From NCBI RefSeq assembly GCF_014699055.1, contig NZ_JACXAC010000008.1:50651-114650 (forward strand): DNA of 64,000 nt. Reading direction: 5' to 3'. A model generated the notes under the pieces. The model was not told the origin of the DNA. It did no database searches and worked only from the letters and a program-made list of their open reading frames with translations. This DNA comes from Hymenobacter armeniacus (GTDB lineage: Bacteria > Bacteroidota > Bacteroidia > Cytophagales > Hymenobacteraceae). Position numbers and translations under genes: made by a program. Positions 46,258 through 54,870 of this stretch are shown here, piece by piece. Within the stretch, counting starts at the first letter, position 1. Every line of letters starts with the position of its first letter.

Positions 46258-47028
46258 GTGTACGATTTCGGAGCTTTTGCCCACGCCGCTACCTGGGTTA
46301 GCCTGCTGACCCTCACGTTCATGGAAATCGTGTTGGGCATCGACAACATCATTTTCATTTCCATCGTCGTCAACCGGCTGCCGAAAGAGTTGCAGGCGCG
46401 CGGGCGCACCATTGGGCTGCTGCTGGCACTCATGTTCCGCATTGGCCTGCTGCTGAGCATTTCCTGGATTGTGAGCCTGCGCAATCCGCTGTTTCACCTG
46501 CCCGATTTTCCGTGGCTGGACCAGCCCTTCGGCGTGACCGGGCGCGACCTGATTCTGCTGGCCGGGGGCTTGTTTTTGATGTACAAGAGCACCACCGAAA
46601 TTCACACCAAGCTGCAGGGCGAGGAAGAGGACGAAGCCGGTGGAGGCCCCAAAGCCACCATGATGAGCGTAATTCTGCAAATCATCGTCATCGACATCGT
46701 GTTCAGCTTCGACTCCATCCTCACCGCCGTGGGCTTGGTCGACAACGTACTGGTGATGATTGCGGCGGTGATTTGCGCCATGGGCATCATGCTGAGCTTC
46801 AGCGGGGCCGTGGCCAATTTTGTGAACAACAACCCCACCATCAAGATGCTGGCCCTGTCCTTCCTCATCATGATTGGCTTCATGCTGGTGATGGAAGCCG
46901 CCCACAAAGAGGTGGAAAAAGGCTACCTGTACTTCGCCATGGCCTTCTCGCTGGTGGTGGAACTGCTCAATCTGCGCCTGCGCAAAAAGAGCAAGCCCGT
47001 GCACCTGCGCGACTCGAAGTTCGATTAA
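46258..47028 (+). CDS. TerC family membrane protein
   Basis: A 256-residue integral membrane protein with seven hydrophobic segments. TerC aspartate motifs are intact: FMEIVLGIDNIIFISI near the start and DIVFSFDSILTAVGLVDNVL in the middle; NPTIKMLALSFLIMIGFML follows. Relatives take part in manganese export and metallation of secreted proteins. I choose GTG 46258 (VYDFGAFAHAATWVSLLTLT) because an ATG 60 nt upstream would translate the inverted repeat. It ends at a 44-bp palindromic terminator. Exact substrate inferred from family. Confidence 0.92.
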   Translation: MYDFGAFAHAATWVSLLTLTFMEIVLGIDNIIFISIVVNRLPKELQARGRTIGLLLALMFRIGLLLSISWIVSLRNPLFHLPDFPWLDQPFGVTGRDLILLAGGLFLMYKSTTEIHTKLQGEEEDEAGGGPKATMMSVILQIIVIDIVFSFDSILTAVGLVDNVLVMIAAVICAMGIMLSFSGAVANFVNNNPTIKMLALSFLIMIGFMLVMEAAHKEVEKGYLYFAMAFSLVVELLNLRLRKKSKPVHLRDSKFD

Positions 47029-47042
47029 ATTTATTTCAACAG

Positions 47043-47086
47043 AAAAGCGCCCCATTGGCCGGAGCTCCGGCCAATGGGGCGCTTTT
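47043..47086. terminator. 44-bp perfect palindrome terminator after terC
   Basis: AAAAGCGCCCCATTGGCCGG is followed immediately by AGCT and the exact reverse complement, ending in CGCTTTT: a perfect dyad with no mismatch. It serves terC and possibly the facing hypothetical gene. Confidence 0.9.
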
Positions 47087-47107
47087 CGTTTGTGGCTATC
47101 CTATCGG

Positions 47108-47548
47108 TTACGTAGCTGCCAGCGCCACCACGGCAGCAGTCTGGTCCAGCACGCGGCGCTGGGCCAGCTCCAGAAGGCGGCGGTTGAGCTCGGAGCGGTG
47201 GGCGCGGTAAAAGGCGTACTCGTCGGCCGTGAACATGCCCGACACCAAGCCCACCACCGTGTAGCGCAGCTTGGTGTTGCGGGACAGCAGCTCGGCCAGT
47301 TGGCGCTGCTGGTCGGTGGGGCTGGCCGTGGCCAGTGGCATGTGGTGGTCGAGCACAAAGTCGGCCACCACGGCCAGCAGCAAGTCGTTTTGCAGCTTGA
47401 GCACCGGGCGCAGCGTGGCGTGCAGGAATTGACCCACGGAGCCCTCATCTGCAGGGGCGGGCTCGGCGCTGGGCACTACGGGCCGCAGGGCCAGCAGGGC
47501 CGCGGCGGCCTCGGGGCGGGTGGGGGCGTGAACGGATGGAATGGTCAT
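47108..47548 (-). CDS. Hypothetical helical cytoplasmic protein
   Basis: A 146-residue protein without signal peptide or membrane segment. After a Pro/Ala-rich N-terminus it is predicted largely helical (FLHATLRPVLKLQNDLLLAV, QRQLAELLSRNTKLRYTVVG, FYRAHRSELNRRLLELAQRR). No family recognised. Codon use matches the neighbours and it lies between terminators, supporting a real single gene. Confidence 0.6.
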   Translation of the reverse strand: MTIPSVHAPTRPEAAAALLALRPVVPSAEPAPADEGSVGQFLHATLRPVLKLQNDLLLAVVADFVLDHHMPLATASPTDQQRQLAELLSRNTKLRYTVVGLVSGMFTADEYAFYRAHRSELNRRLLELAQRRVLDQTAAVVALAAT

Positions 47549-47602
47549 GGGAGAAAAAGGGCCCGCAACTGCGCAGCCGAAAGGTGGAAAAGCCTACAAC
47601 AA

Positions 47603-47638
47603 AAAAGCGGGCCCGACGCTTCCGTCGGGCCCGCTTTT
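47603..47638. terminator. Terminator of the M36 peptidase gene
   Basis: AAAAGCGGGCCCGACG and CGTCGGGCCCGCTTTT form a perfect 16-bp stem with a 4-nt loop, 25 bp after the M36 stop on the leftward strand. Confidence 0.9.
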
Positions 47639-47663
47639 GCAGCGAGTGGCAAAGGCTACGCGC

Positions 47664-50519
47664 TTAGTGTTTCACCTGTACTTTGGTCGTGAAGATGCCT
47701 TCCGACGTGGTGATGCGTACCACGTACAAGCCGGCGGCCAGCGTGCTGGTGTTCAACTCGAGGCCACGCTGCACGTCGGTTACGTTGGTCGTGGTCGAAA
47801 TCACGGCTTGGCCCACCAGGTTGATGAGGCTCACCTGTACTTCCGATTTGCTGGCCAACTGGGCCTGCACGGTCAGCACGTTCTGGGCCGGGTTGGGGTA
47901 GGCCGACACCAAGCTGCCGTTGATGGCGCTGGCGCTCTGGGTGCCCAGCGGCGTAGCGGCCGGGTTCAGCAGCGTCACGGGGCGCACGCCGGTGGGCATG
48001 TCGAAGGCCGCCACGATACCCGTGAGGCCGGGCAGGCCGTTGGGGTAGCCGTTCACGGCCACGCGGGGACCTTGCTGGGCGCTCTTGCCCATGCCGCGGC
48101 GGGCAAATACCGTCCAGATGAGGGCCGAGTTGGCGTGGTTGTTCAGCAGCGAGTCGGCGCGCAGAATGGCGTCGCGGCCGTCGAGGAAGCCGGGGTTGCA
48201 CACCTGAAGCTTGCAGCCCTGTAGCACCAGCTTCAGGAACTGGTTGTTGCCACCGGTTTGGGCCAGGAAGTCGGGGTTGAAGCCATTGCGGTAGATGAAC
48301 TGCCAGTTCAGGTCCCACAATACCGTGGCCCATACTTCGCCAAGAGCATGGGTTTCGTTGTAGTTGCCAGTGCCCACCACGCCGTAGGTGTAGTTATTCA
48401 CGGCCATGTCGTCGGTATAGGTCTTGTAGCGGATGCCCGCACCGGTCGGTGCTTCGCCCACCACATACGTGCCCGTGCCGCGCGGCGTGCGGCCCACGTC
48501 GCCTACGCGGGTCGTCATCCACAGCGCGAAGAAGTCGCTCCAGCCTTCGCCCATGCACTGGGTAGTAGCGGCGGTGCTGCTGCCGTTGGGCAGGTACTGC
48601 TGCGTCACGCAGTTCGAGTTTGACGGGCCGCCGGTGAGGCGGTTGCTGATGCCGTGGCCAAATTCGTGCGACACAATGCCGTTATCGAGCGAGCCGTCGT
48701 AGTCGGGCGATGCCGTGGCGCAACCCGTTACCGGGGTGCCGGCGCGCAGCGAAGCCAGGATGCGGGCGCCATCGGCGCCGGAAAGGAAGATGGACGGAAT
48801 GCGAATGCCCACCGTGTCGGTGCCGGTCATGTTCGAGAGCACCGTGTTGGTGGCCACCGAGTCGATGATGATGGCCATGATGGCGCCGTTTTGCTGCGCG
48901 CGGCGCACCTTGCCGGCAAACGAGCTGGGCGTGCGCACACCACCGGTCAGTTGGGCACAGCCGCCGCGCATAATCAGCGCAATCTTGCCGCTCACGTCGC
49001 GGGTGTTCAGGTAGGGCGTGGCGCAGCCATGCAGGCCGCTGTTGCCCGACACGCCGTCGTTGACGGCCACAATGGTGCCGCAGATGCCCGCGGGCAGCGT
49101 GGCGATGGAACGACCAAAGTCAGCCGTGCCGTAGTTGATGGAACCCGCCAGCGCCGCCGGCGCCGTGATGGTGAAGGTGGGGCGCAGGGCGTTGTCCCAC
49201 AAGTACATCTGCATGCGGCCGGGCTGACCATCTGCCGGAGTCGAGAAGTTGGCGTTGTTGCGGCCGCTGCCGTCCTGCGACTCGGCGCGCACGTAGTCGC
49301 CGCCCAGGCCTTGGGTGCCGGCGTTCTTATACTGGAAGTTGCCCGAAGCCTCGTCAAAGCCCTTGCTGGCCATCACGTCGTGCAACATGTTGTTCCAGTA
49401 GAACAGGTTGGTGATGATGGCCGGCGAGCTGAGCTTGGGCGAAGTAGCCGGGTTGAAGGGGAAGTCGAAGTCCAGCGTGGCCCCGCCGTCGGGCGAGTTG
49501 GTGTTGGAGAGGATGTTGCCGCTGCCGCTGGTCGTGTTCTGGCTGTCGTCGTAGGCCGCCACGTTGTTGCCGCGCGTGAGGTACACACCCGCGGCGAGGC
49601 GGCTGTAGCTGCCAGGGAAAATGCTGGTTCCGGCCACCGTGGCGCGGGGGTCCGCAACGTGCCAGCCGTAGGGGGAGTACGCCGCATTAGCGCTGGTAGC
49701 GCTCGGGAAAGGCACCGAAGCGCGAACACCGAAGCTAGGGGCTTCCACTGGCACCGGCAGCACAGTCATGCTGTTGGCGGCGCCCAGGCCGCCGCGGTTG
49801 GCCGAGGCTGCCGTAACGGCCGCCGGGCGCGAATGCAGGGCCCGGGCAGTGATTTGCTGGAACGTAACTTCTTCGCTCACCACGAAGTCGGTCTTATCCA
49901 GCAGTTGGCCGGTGTGGGCATCCACGCGCGCGGTCCAGTGGTGCTGCTGGTCAAGTTGGGCAATGTTCACGTCCCACACCAGCTTGAGCTGGCCGTTGAT
50001 GGGGAAGTACAGCAGGCGCACCGGAATGTCGTATTCCGAGATACCGCCGTTGTTGAACAGCACACCGTCGGCGGCGCGGGCGTCGCGCACCAGCGTGAGG
50101 CCCACGGGCTTGGGCAGCTGCAGGGCCTTGGCGGCCGCGCTCACGGCCTGCTCGGGCGTGAGGGTGGGCACGGCCGACGGCGCCAGGCGGGCTGCGTCGA
50201 CTACGAAGCCCTGGTGCATGAGCACGGGCTTGCCAGAGCGGTCGGTGTGCACATCGCCCACGGCGCCGTAGATGTCCACGCCGTTCACCCGCTGACGCAG
50301 GTAGGTGTGGGTGAGGCCGCTGCTCTGGTCAAAATAAGAGCTCGTGACCGTGGGGTTGGTGGCGTCGCCGCCGTGCAGGCCCTGCCGCTCGCCCTGAGCG
50401 GTGAAATACGCCAGCGCTTGCGCCGAAGGCGCCCCCGACTGCGCTACGGACACCCCTGGGAACGCCAGCGCCAGCGCCAGCAGCAACCCGCCATGGGACT
50501 TCGTAAAGGAAAAAACCAT
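47664..50519 (-). CDS. M36 (fungalysin) metallopeptidase with PA domain and T9SS tail
   Basis: A 951-residue secreted protease. Signal peptide ends at GVSVAQ. The N-terminal FTP propeptide region (about 60-200; TSSYFDQSSGLTHTYLRQRV, VNGVDIYGAVGDVH) is followed by the catalytic domain. A PA domain is inserted at about 470-560 (VSGKIALIMRGGCAQ). The zinc site is HEFGH at 618-622 with Glu658 in MGEGWSDFFALW. A type-A T9SS signal closes it (SAYPNPAQNVLTVQAQ, GLYVVRITTSEGIFTTKVQV). It should be exported as a zymogen and cleaved outside. A TAAATTTG box at 50597-50604 lies 77 nt upstream. Function is firm at family level. Confidence 0.95.
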   Translation of the reverse strand: MVFSFTKSHGGLLLALALAFPGVSVAQSGAPSAQALAYFTAQGERQGLHGGDATNPTVTSSYFDQSSGLTHTYLRQRVNGVDIYGAVGDVHTDRSGKPVLMHQGFVVDAARLAPSAVPTLTPEQAVSAAAKALQLPKPVGLTLVRDARAADGVLFNNGGISEYDIPVRLLYFPINGQLKLVWDVNIAQLDQQHHWTARVDAHTGQLLDKTDFVVSEEVTFQQITARALHSRPAAVTAASANRGGLGAANSMTVLPVPVEAPSFGVRASVPFPSATSANAAYSPYGWHVADPRATVAGTSIFPGSYSRLAAGVYLTRGNNVAAYDDSQNTTSGSGNILSNTNSPDGGATLDFDFPFNPATSPKLSSPAIITNLFYWNNMLHDVMASKGFDEASGNFQYKNAGTQGLGGDYVRAESQDGSGRNNANFSTPADGQPGRMQMYLWDNALRPTFTITAPAALAGSINYGTADFGRSIATLPAGICGTIVAVNDGVSGNSGLHGCATPYLNTRDVSGKIALIMRGGCAQLTGGVRTPSSFAGKVRRAQQNGAIMAIIIDSVATNTVLSNMTGTDTVGIRIPSIFLSGADGARILASLRAGTPVTGCATASPDYDGSLDNGIVSHEFGHGISNRLTGGPSNSNCVTQQYLPNGSSTAATTQCMGEGWSDFFALWMTTRVGDVGRTPRGTGTYVVGEAPTGAGIRYKTYTDDMAVNNYTYGVVGTGNYNETHALGEVWATVLWDLNWQFIYRNGFNPDFLAQTGGNNQFLKLVLQGCKLQVCNPGFLDGRDAILRADSLLNNHANSALIWTVFARRGMGKSAQQGPRVAVNGYPNGLPGLTGIVAAFDMPTGVRPVTLLNPAATPLGTQSASAINGSLVSAYPNPAQNVLTVQAQLASKSEVQVSLINLVGQAVISTTTNVTDVQRGLELNTSTLAAGLYVVRITTSEGIFTTKVQVKH

Positions 50520-50596
50520 ATAAAGAAAAAAGAGGGTGAAGAGGAAATTACAACAGTATTAAAACACGAAACTGCCTTTGGGCAAGACAGCACTGC

Positions 50597-50604
50597 CAAA
50601 TTTA
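50597..50604 (-). promoter_or_regulatory. -7 box for the M36 peptidase gene
   Basis: TAAATTTG on the minus strand, an exact TAnnTTTG match in an AT-rich stretch, 77 nt before the ATG. Confidence 0.55.
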
Positions 50605-50665
50605 ATATATTCTTTTCACTTGGCGCGCATGAGCGAAGCACTTAATTCGTAAAAGATGCGGGGGG

Positions 50666-51199
50666 CTACACCACGCCCAGCTTCACCAGCGCATCCCATA
50701 GCACCACGCCCGCGGCCACGCCCACGTTGAGCGAATGCTTGGTGCCAAACTGCGGGATTTCCACGGCCGTGTCGCACAGGGCCAGCACGGCGTCGTCGAC
50801 GCCGAACACCTCGTTGCCCAGCACCAGGGCCAGCGGCCGGCCGGGCTCGGGCCGATACTGCGGCAGTGGCACGCTGCCGGTGGTTTGCTCCACGGCCACC
50901 AGTTGGTAGCCCGCGGCTTTCAGCGCGGCCACGGCGGCCCCGGTTTCGGCGTGGTATTCCCAGGCCATCGATTCCTCGCTGCCCAAAGCCGTTTTGGTGA
51001 TTTCGCGGTGCGGCGGGCGCGGGCTGATGCCGCAGAGGTAGATTTTTTCGAGCGCAAAAGCGTCGGCGGTACGGAATACTGCGCCCACGTTGTGCATGCT
51101 GCGCACGTTGTCGAGCACCAAAACCACGGGGCTTTTGGGCGTACTTTTGAAGTCATCAACCGAGGCCCGGTTCAGCTCGGCCATTGTGAGTTTTCGCAT
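50666..51199 (-). CDS. SpoU/TrmH family RNA 2'-O-methyltransferase
   Basis: A 177-residue SPOUT methyltransferase. Motif 1 is NVRSMHNVGAVFRTADAF, motif 2 is LALVLGNEVFGVDDAVL, motif 3 is HSLNVGVAAGVVLWDALV. These form the knotted AdoMet site. Target is probably tRNA or rRNA ribose; the short length favours a TrmH/TrmL-like enzyme. A TACCTTTG box at 51204-51211 ends only 4 nt before ATG 51199, so either the mRNA is leaderless or translation begins at Met6 (51184). RNA target not determined. Confidence 0.92.
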   Translation of the reverse strand: MRKLTMAELNRASVDDFKSTPKSPVVLVLDNVRSMHNVGAVFRTADAFALEKIYLCGISPRPPHREITKTALGSEESMAWEYHAETGAAVAALKAAGYQLVAVEQTTGSVPLPQYRPEPGRPLALVLGNEVFGVDDAVLALCDTAVEIPQFGTKHSLNVGVAAGVVLWDALVKLGVV

Positions 51200-51203
51200 G
51201 GGG

Positions 51204-51211
51204 CAAAGGTA
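51204..51211 (-). promoter_or_regulatory. -7 box for the RNA methyltransferase gene, almost on the start codon
   Basis: TACCTTTG on the minus strand, exact consensus, 4 nt from the annotated ATG. It implies a leaderless transcript or a start at the internal ATG 15 nt later. Confidence 0.6.
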
Positions 51212-51301
51212 TTCCTGCCGGAACGCGCCACGGCGCCTTCAGCGTTTACACCGGTGCTGCGGCGGGGGATGTAAGCCCGGCCGGGCCGATTATTTCAACG
51301 A

Positions 51302-54109
51302 TTGAATGCGCCGAAGCGCGTTCCTACTGCTTCCGTTTTGTCTGCTCCCAAAAAACAGTTCGTCATCAAGTCCGTGGGCCCTGACCACATTGCGCCCGGC
51401 TCGCCCGTCGACACGCCTTTGATGAAACAGTACTACCTGCTCAAGCAACAGCACCCCGGCGCGGTGCTGCTGTTCCGGGTGGGCGACTTTTATGAAACCT
51501 TCGGCGAAGACGCCGTGACGGCCGCGCGCATCCTTGACATCACCCTCACCAAGCGCGGCGGCGGCACGCCCAACGAAATTCCGCTGGCCGGCTTCCCGCA
51601 CCACGCCCTCGACAACTACCTGCCCAAGCTGGTGCGCGCCGGGCAGCGCGTGGCCATCTGTGACCAGCTCGAAGACCCCAAGCAGGCCAAGGGCCTGGTG
51701 AAGCGCGGCATCACGGAGCTGGTGACGCCCGGCGTGAGCATGCACGACAACGTGCTCGAACGGCGCTCCAATAACTACCTCGCCGCCATTCATTTTGGGA
51801 AGTCGGAAGCTGGCATCTCCTTTCTGGATATCAGCACCGGCGAATTTCTGGTGGCGCAGGGCACGCTCGACTACTTGGGCAAGCTGCTGCAGAATTTCAG
51901 CCCCGCCGAGGTGCTGTTCTGCAAGAAAAGTCGCGGCGAGTTTGAGCAGACTTTCGGCCCTGATTATTGCACCTATGCGCTGGACGAATGGGTTTTCGGC
52001 CCCGACTACGCCCACGACACCCTGACCCGGCACTTCCGCACCACTTCGCTGAAGGGCTTTGGCGTGGACGGCCTGAAGGAGGGCGTGATTGCGGCCGGCT
52101 GCATCCTGCACTACCTCGCCGAAACCAAGCACACCGACATCCAGCACATTGCCAGCCTGGGCCGCCTGGAAGAGGATAAATACGTGTGGCTCGACCGCTT
52201 CACGGTGCGCAACCTGGAGCTGGTGCACGCCCAGCACCCCGGCGGCGTGCCCCTCATCGACGTGCTCGACCAGACCCTGACGCCCATGGGCGCTCGCCTG
52301 CTGCGCAAATGGATAGTGCTGCCGTTGAAGGAAGTAAGCCAGATTCAGCGCCGCCTCGACACGGTGGCCGCCCTGGTGGCCGACGACGAGCTGCTGGCCG
52401 ACCTCACCCAGCACCTGCGCCAGATAAACGACCTGGAGCGCCTTATTTCCAAAGTAGCCGTGCGCCGCGTGAACCCGCGCGAGCTGCTGCAGCTGGCCCG
52501 CGCCCTCGAAGCCGTGGCGCCCATGCGCGAGCGGCTGGCCGCGTCCGGCGTGCGGGCGCTGGTGAAGCTGGCCGACCAGCTGAACCCCTGCGCCACGCTG
52601 CGCCAAGACATTCTGACCAAAATCAAGCCCGACGCGCCCATCCTCACCAACCAGGGCGGCGTGCTGAATTCCGGCATCGACACCGAGCTGGACGAGCTGC
52701 GCGCGCTGGCGTTTTCGGGCAAAGACTACCTCTTGCAGCTGCAGCAGCGGGAGCAGCGCAACACCGGTATCTCGTCATTAAAAGTGGCTTATAACAAGGT
52801 GTTTGGCTACTACCTGGAAGTGACGAATGCCCACAAAGACAAGGTGCCCACGTCCTGGATTCGCAAGCAAACGCTGGTGAACGCCGAGCGCTACGTGACC
52901 GAGGAGCTAAAAACCTACGAGGAGAAAATCCTCAACGCCGAGGAGCGGCTGTTCGTCATCGAGCAAAACATCTATAACGAGCTGGTGCTGGCCGCGCTCG
53001 ATTTCGTGCCCCAGATTCAGCAGAATGCCCGCGCCATTGGCGTGATGGACTGCCTGGCCAGCTTTGCCCTCACGGCCCGGCAGCAGCGCTACGTACAGCC
53101 CGTGGTGAACGACGGCACCGTGCTCGACATCAAAGCTGGCCGCCACCCGGTGATTGAGCGCCAGTTGCCGCCCGGCGAAAGCTACATCCCGAACGATATA
53201 TGTCTCGACCAGGACGAGCAGCAGATTGTGGTAATAACCGGCCCCAACATGGCCGGCAAATCGGCGCTGCTGCGCCAGACGGCCCTCATCGTGCTGCTGG
53301 CCCAGATTGGCTCCTTCGTGCCGGCCGACGCGGCCACGGTGGGCATCATCGATAAGATTTTTACCCGTGTGGGCGCTTCGGACAACCTGAGCAAGGGCGA
53401 AAGCACCTTCATGGTGGAGATGACCGAAACGGCGTCCATCCTGAACAACCTCTCGGACCGCAGCCTCGTGCTGATGGACGAAATCGGCCGCGGCACCAGC
53501 ACCTACGACGGCATCAGCATTGCCTGGGCCATTGTGGAGCACCTGCACAACAACCCCAAAGCCAAGGCCAAAACCCTCTTCGCCACCCACTACCACGAGC
53601 TCAACCAGCTGGCCGACGATTGCCCCCGCGTCCGCAACTACAACGTGGCCGTGAAGGAGGCCGACGGCCGCATCCTGTTCCTGCGCAAGCTGCAGCCCGG
53701 CGGCTCGGAGCACAGCTTTGGCATTCACGTGGCGCGGCTGGCCGGCATGCCCACCTCGGTGGTGTTGCGGGCCAACGAAATCATGCACCACCTCGAAGTG
53801 GAGCGCACCAGCGCCGGAGCGGAGGATGGCGCACTGACGGAGTTCGACGACGTGCTGGCCGGCATTGAGGCAACTGGCGGGCGCCAGGCCCTGGCGGTGC
53901 CGCCGGCGCAGGTGCCGGCCCAGCCCAAGCCGCGCGCTACGGCGGCCGTGGCCACGGCGCCGCGCGCCCAGCTCAGCATCTTCGAGCCCTCGGACCCAGC
54001 CCTGGAACGCATTCGGGAGCTGCTGCAGCACCTCGACGTGAACACGCTCACGCCCATTGAAGCACTCATGAAGCTGAACGAACTGAAACTAACCTTAGGC
54101 AAAGGATAA
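51302..54109 (+). CDS. mutS: DNA mismatch repair protein MutS
   Basis: Recognises mismatches and starts methyl-independent repair with MutL. The 935-residue MutS1 has the mismatch-reading Phe-x-Glu in FRVGDFYETFGEDA, domain II-III, Walker A TGPNMAGKSALLRQ (about 646-654), the DNLSKGESTFMVEM signature, Walker B SLVLMDEIGRGTSTYDG (about 723) and FATHYHELNQLAD. A proline/alanine linker precedes a C-terminal tail. No ATG fits the N-terminus: a TTG at 51302 is the longest option, GTG 51376 and ATG 51421 are alternatives; the latter would trim the usual TPLMKQY region. Function is certain; the start is not. Confidence 0.96.
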   Translation: MNAPKRVPTASVLSAPKKQFVIKSVGPDHIAPGSPVDTPLMKQYYLLKQQHPGAVLLFRVGDFYETFGEDAVTAARILDITLTKRGGGTPNEIPLAGFPHHALDNYLPKLVRAGQRVAICDQLEDPKQAKGLVKRGITELVTPGVSMHDNVLERRSNNYLAAIHFGKSEAGISFLDISTGEFLVAQGTLDYLGKLLQNFSPAEVLFCKKSRGEFEQTFGPDYCTYALDEWVFGPDYAHDTLTRHFRTTSLKGFGVDGLKEGVIAAGCILHYLAETKHTDIQHIASLGRLEEDKYVWLDRFTVRNLELVHAQHPGGVPLIDVLDQTLTPMGARLLRKWIVLPLKEVSQIQRRLDTVAALVADDELLADLTQHLRQINDLERLISKVAVRRVNPRELLQLARALEAVAPMRERLAASGVRALVKLADQLNPCATLRQDILTKIKPDAPILTNQGGVLNSGIDTELDELRALAFSGKDYLLQLQQREQRNTGISSLKVAYNKVFGYYLEVTNAHKDKVPTSWIRKQTLVNAERYVTEELKTYEEKILNAEERLFVIEQNIYNELVLAALDFVPQIQQNARAIGVMDCLASFALTARQQRYVQPVVNDGTVLDIKAGRHPVIERQLPPGESYIPNDICLDQDEQQIVVITGPNMAGKSALLRQTALIVLLAQIGSFVPADAATVGIIDKIFTRVGASDNLSKGESTFMVEMTETASILNNLSDRSLVLMDEIGRGTSTYDGISIAWAIVEHLHNNPKAKAKTLFATHYHELNQLADDCPRVRNYNVAVKEADGRILFLRKLQPGGSEHSFGIHVARLAGMPTSVVLRANEIMHHLEVERTSAGAEDGALTEFDDVLAGIEATGGRQALAVPPAQVPAQPKPRATAAVATAPRAQLSIFEPSDPALERIRELLQHLDVNTLTPIEALMKLNELKLTLGKG

Positions 54110-54191
54110 TTTTTTCGGCCTGAAAATGAAGCGGAAAGGCTTCGGTAGAGAGAAATTCCACTTTCATCCCTTGCGTCGCCAAAAAAACGCC

Positions 54192-54199
54192 TTACCTTT
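54192..54199 (+). promoter_or_regulatory. Promoter of tRNA-Gly
   Basis: TACCTTTG with a TTG at 54171-54173 (18 bp spacing) gives a full Bacteroidetes-type promoter 41 nt before the tRNA. Confidence 0.6.
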
Positions 54200-54240
54200 G
54201 TCGCACCATTCAGCGCTACGAAAGTAGTTCTGAACCTTCC

Positions 54241-54316
54241 GCGAGAGTAGCTCAGTTGGTAGAGCGCGACCTTGCCAAGGTCGAGGTCGCGAGTTCGAAC
54301 CTCGTCTCCCGCTCCA
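54241..54316 (+). tRNA. tRNA-Gly (anticodon GCC)
   Basis: Cloverleaf with D-arm GCTC..GAGC, anticodon stem CGACC/GGTCG with loop TTGCCAA (anticodon GCC), variable loop AGGTC, T-arm GCGAGTTCGAACCTCGT. The acceptor arm GCGAGAG pairs with CTCCCGC except at 4-69, an A-C mismatch; most tRNA-Gly have G there. The 3' CCA is encoded (54314-54316). A terminator follows. Confidence 0.95.
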
Positions 54317-54321
54317 AGAAT

Positions 54322-54351
54322 AAAAAACGCTGTCTTCGGGCAGCGTTTTTT
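54322..54351 (+). terminator. Terminator after tRNA-Gly
   Basis: AAAAAACGCTG and CAGCGTTTTTT form an 11-bp stem with a T-run, separating the tRNA from the HNH gene. Confidence 0.85.
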
Positions 54352-54371
54352 GTTTTATCTGGATTTTGGAA

Positions 54372-54866
54372 ATGGCTGCCACCCGCAAATGCCCGAGCAC
54401 CGACGACGAATTCCGGCAAGCCGTGGCCGAAAGCTTATCGGTGCGGCAGGTGCTGGGCCGCATTGGGCTGGTGCCCGCTGGCGGCAATTACAAAACGGTG
54501 CACGCGCGCATTGCCAGGCTGGAACTGAGCACCGCGCATTTCACGGGCGCGGCCTGGAACCAGGGCAGCCGTTATCGGACGCTGGGTAAGCCCTTTTCCT
54601 GGGACGGCATTCTGGTTGAAAACTCAACCTACGCTTCCACTTTTCGCCTCCGAAACCGGTTGGTTCAGCACGTATTAAAGGAGGCGCGTTGCGAAGGGTG
54701 CGGCCTGGCGGAGTGGCGCAACGAAGCCATTCCGTTGGAACTACACCACGCCAACGGCGTAAATAATGACCATCGCCTGACTAACTTGCAGCTCTTATGT
54801 CCCAATTGTCATGCGCTGACAATTAATTATCGGGGCAAAAACCAGCGCCGGACAAAAGGCAAATAA
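54372..54866 (+). CDS. HNH endonuclease between two tRNA genes
   Basis: A 164-residue HNH nuclease. An N-terminal helix-turn-helix-like part (about 12-58, SLSVRQVLGRIGLVPAGGNY, TVHARIARLELSTAHFTG) resembles DNA-binding regions of phage-type HNH proteins. The nuclease domain has zinc cysteines Cys107/110 (RCEGCG) and Cys143/146 (LLCPNCH). The HNH centre is LELHHANGVNNDHRLTNLQ with His125/126. The gene fits exactly between the tRNA-Gly terminator and tRNA-Leu, leaving 4 bp to the latter, and is visibly more AT-rich than its surroundings. A horizontally acquired, homing-like gene is plausible; its target is unknown. Confidence 0.88.
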   Translation: MAATRKCPSTDDEFRQAVAESLSVRQVLGRIGLVPAGGNYKTVHARIARLELSTAHFTGAAWNQGSRYRTLGKPFSWDGILVENSTYASTFRLRNRLVQHVLKEARCEGCGLAEWRNEAIPLELHHANGVNNDHRLTNLQLLCPNCHALTINYRGKNQRRTKGK

Positions 54867-54870
54867 TTGA

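Noticed and set aside
54372..54866. Prophage remnant at the tRNA pair
   Set aside because: Only one HNH gene is present, with no integrase, attachment-site duplication or other phage gene.
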